Of a stretch of 10,196 nucleotides of DNA, positions 8,975-10,196 are shown piece after piece (position 1 is the stretch's first letter; each line of letters opens with the position of its first letter). The position numbers and the translations under genes were made by a program. Source of the stretch: Alphaproteobacteria bacterium (GTDB taxonomy: Bacteria > Pseudomonadota > Alphaproteobacteria > Rhizobiales > Xanthobacteraceae); assembly GCA_005884465.1 (NCBI GenBank), contig VAZH01000100.1, forward strand, positions 1 to 10,196. The letters run 5' to 3'. The notes beneath the pieces are model-generated. The model was not told the origin of the DNA. It ran no database searches and saw only the letters and a program-made list of their open reading frames with translations.

Positions 8975-10196
8975 TCACAGCGAGCGCTGGATCGTCTCCA
9001 CGCGATAACACTCGATGACGTCGCCGACCCGCATGTCGCCGTAATTCTCGAACGCCATGCCGCATTCCTGGCCGGACTGCACTTCCTTCACTTCGTCCTT
9101 GAATCGCTTCAGCGTCGACAGCTTGCCTTCGTGCACGACGACGTTGTCGCGAATCAGGCGGACATTGGCGCCGCGTTCCACGGTGCCGTCGGTGACGCGG
9201 CAACCCGCGACCTTGCCGACCTTGGAAATATTGAACACTTCCAGGATCAGGGCATTGCCCAGCATGGTCTCGCGCAGCGTCGGCGCCAGCAGGCCGGACA
9301 TCGCCTTCTTCACGTCATCCACCAGATCGTAGATGATGTTGTAGTAGCGGATTTCGATGCCGTTGCGCTTGGCGGCGGCGGCGGCTTCCTTGTGGGCGCG
9401 GACGTTGAAGCCGATGATGGCGGCATTGAAACCTTCCGCCAGTGTCACGTCGGATTCCGAGATGCCGCCGACGCCCGCATGCAGGATGCGCGCCGCGACC
9501 TCTTCGGTGCCGAGTTTTTCCAAGGATCCCAAGATCGCTTCCAGCGAGCCCTGCACGTCCGCCTTGACGATCAGCGGGAAATCCTTGCGGCCCGAGGTTT
9601 TCAGCTGCGACATCATCTGCTCGAGCGAGCCGCGCATGCCGGAAATGCTGGCGGCGGCGTTCTCGCGCTTCTGGTGAGCGCGGTAGCTCGTCACCTGGCG
9701 GGCGCGGGCTTCGTTTTCGACCACGGCGAGGCGGTCGCCGGCCTCCGGCGGCCCGTTGAAGCCGAGCACCTCGACCGGCACGGAAGGTCCGGCTTCCTCG
9801 ATGGTTTCGCCTTGATCGGAGATCAGCGCGCGGACCCGGCCCATCTCGGCGCCGGCCACCACGATGTCGCCGACGCGCAGCGTTCCGCGCTGCACCAGCA
9901 CGGTCGCGACCGGTCCGCGGCCGCGGTCGAGCTTGGCTTCGATCACAGTGCCTTCGGCGGGACGCGCCGCATTGGTCTTGAGGTCGAGCAATTCGGCCTG
10001 CAGCGCAATCATTTCCAGGAGCTTGTCGAGGTTGGTCTTGTTCTTGGCAGAAACCTCGACGTCGACAACATCGCCGCCGAGCGATTCGACCTGAACCTCG
10101 TGCTGCAGCAGTTCGGTGCGCACCCGCTCCGGCCTGGCGTCGGGCTTATCGATCTTGTTGATCGCCACGATCATCGGAACCTTCGCCGCCTTGGCG
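8975..10196 (-). CDS. infB: translation initiation factor IF-2 (C-terminal part; 5' end outside window)
   Basis: GTPase that brings fMet-tRNA to the 30S subunit and promotes subunit joining. Only the last 406 codons are present; the frame is open through the window edge (reading [20 protein letters not shown]), so the start and the first GTPase motifs lie outside. Visible are the G4 motif NKID (window residues 13-16) and G5 motif SAK (49-51); domain II with [20 protein letters not shown]; the domain III region [26 protein letters not shown]; and the fMet-tRNA-binding C-terminal barrel ending [30 protein letters not shown] (read in two pieces around FENYG). The ATG at 10174 is internal, not a start. 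It is the first of the infB-rbfA-truB-rpsO series here, separated from rbfA by a 148 bp spacer with the hairpin repeat. Confidence 0.98.
   Translation of the reverse strand, partial: AKAAKVPMIVAINKIDKPDARPERVRTELLQHEVQVESLGGDVVDVEVSAKNKTNLDKLLEMIALQAELLDLKTNAARPAEGTVIEAKLDRGRGPVATVLVQRGTLRVGDIVVAGAEMGRVRALISDQGETIEEAGPSVPVEVLGFNGPPEAGDRLAVVENEARARQVTSYRAHQKRENAAASISGMRGSLEQMMSQLKTSGRKDFPLIVKADVQGSLEAILGSLEKLGTEEVAARILHAGVGGISESDVTLAEGFNAAIIGFNVRAHKEAAAAAKRNGIEIRYYNIIYDLVDDVKKAMSGLLAPTLRETMLGNALILEVFNISKVGKVAGCRVTDGTVERGANVRLIRDNVVVHEGKLSTLKRFKDEVKEVQSGQECGMAFENYGDMRVGDVIECYRVETIQRSL

Overview
The window looks like chromosomal DNA from an alphaproteobacterium of the Bradyrhizobium / Rhodopseudomonas / Nitrobacteraceae group. 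The evidence is high GC with strong codon bias, the conserved order infB-rbfA-truB-rpsO-pnp, rhizobial-style KatG and OxyR sequences, and, between infB and rbfA, a paired-hairpin intergenic repeat of a type I recall as common in Bradyrhizobium genomes. The assignment rests on pattern recognition, not on a database search.

The left part (about 1-4440) is an oxidative-stress block. katG (catalase-peroxidase) is on the minus strand. Divergent from it, across a 338 bp spacer, is a LysR-type gene that is clearly oxyR but is broken. Aligned to the family it lacks 25 bp immediately before the first redox cysteine, which throws the rest of the gene out of frame. Convergent with oxyR is a minus-strand gene for a Mn-type superoxide dismutase with a twin-arginine signal peptide, followed by a good intrinsic terminator. 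Together the enzymes would remove superoxide outside the cytoplasm and peroxide inside it. The broken gene is the expected peroxide sensor for katG.

The right part (about 4541-10196) is the translation and RNA-metabolism block, all on the minus strand, transcribed from right to left: infB (only its C-terminal 406 codons are inside the window), a 148 bp spacer filled largely by the paired-hairpin repeat, rbfA, truB and rpsO (tightly packed, with matching ribosome-binding/start junctions), an intrinsic terminator after rpsO, a structured leader of about 260 bp, and pnp with its own hairpin terminator. The genes act in translation initiation (IF2), 30S maturation (RbfA, S15), tRNA pseudouridylation (TruB) and RNA decay (PNPase).

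I see no CRISPR array, transposase, phage gene, tRNA or rRNA, and no undescribed multigene system. The most noteworthy observation is the slippage-type deletion that inactivates oxyR next to an intact katG. After it come the structured pnp leader and the repeat element that distorts the apparent start of rbfA.
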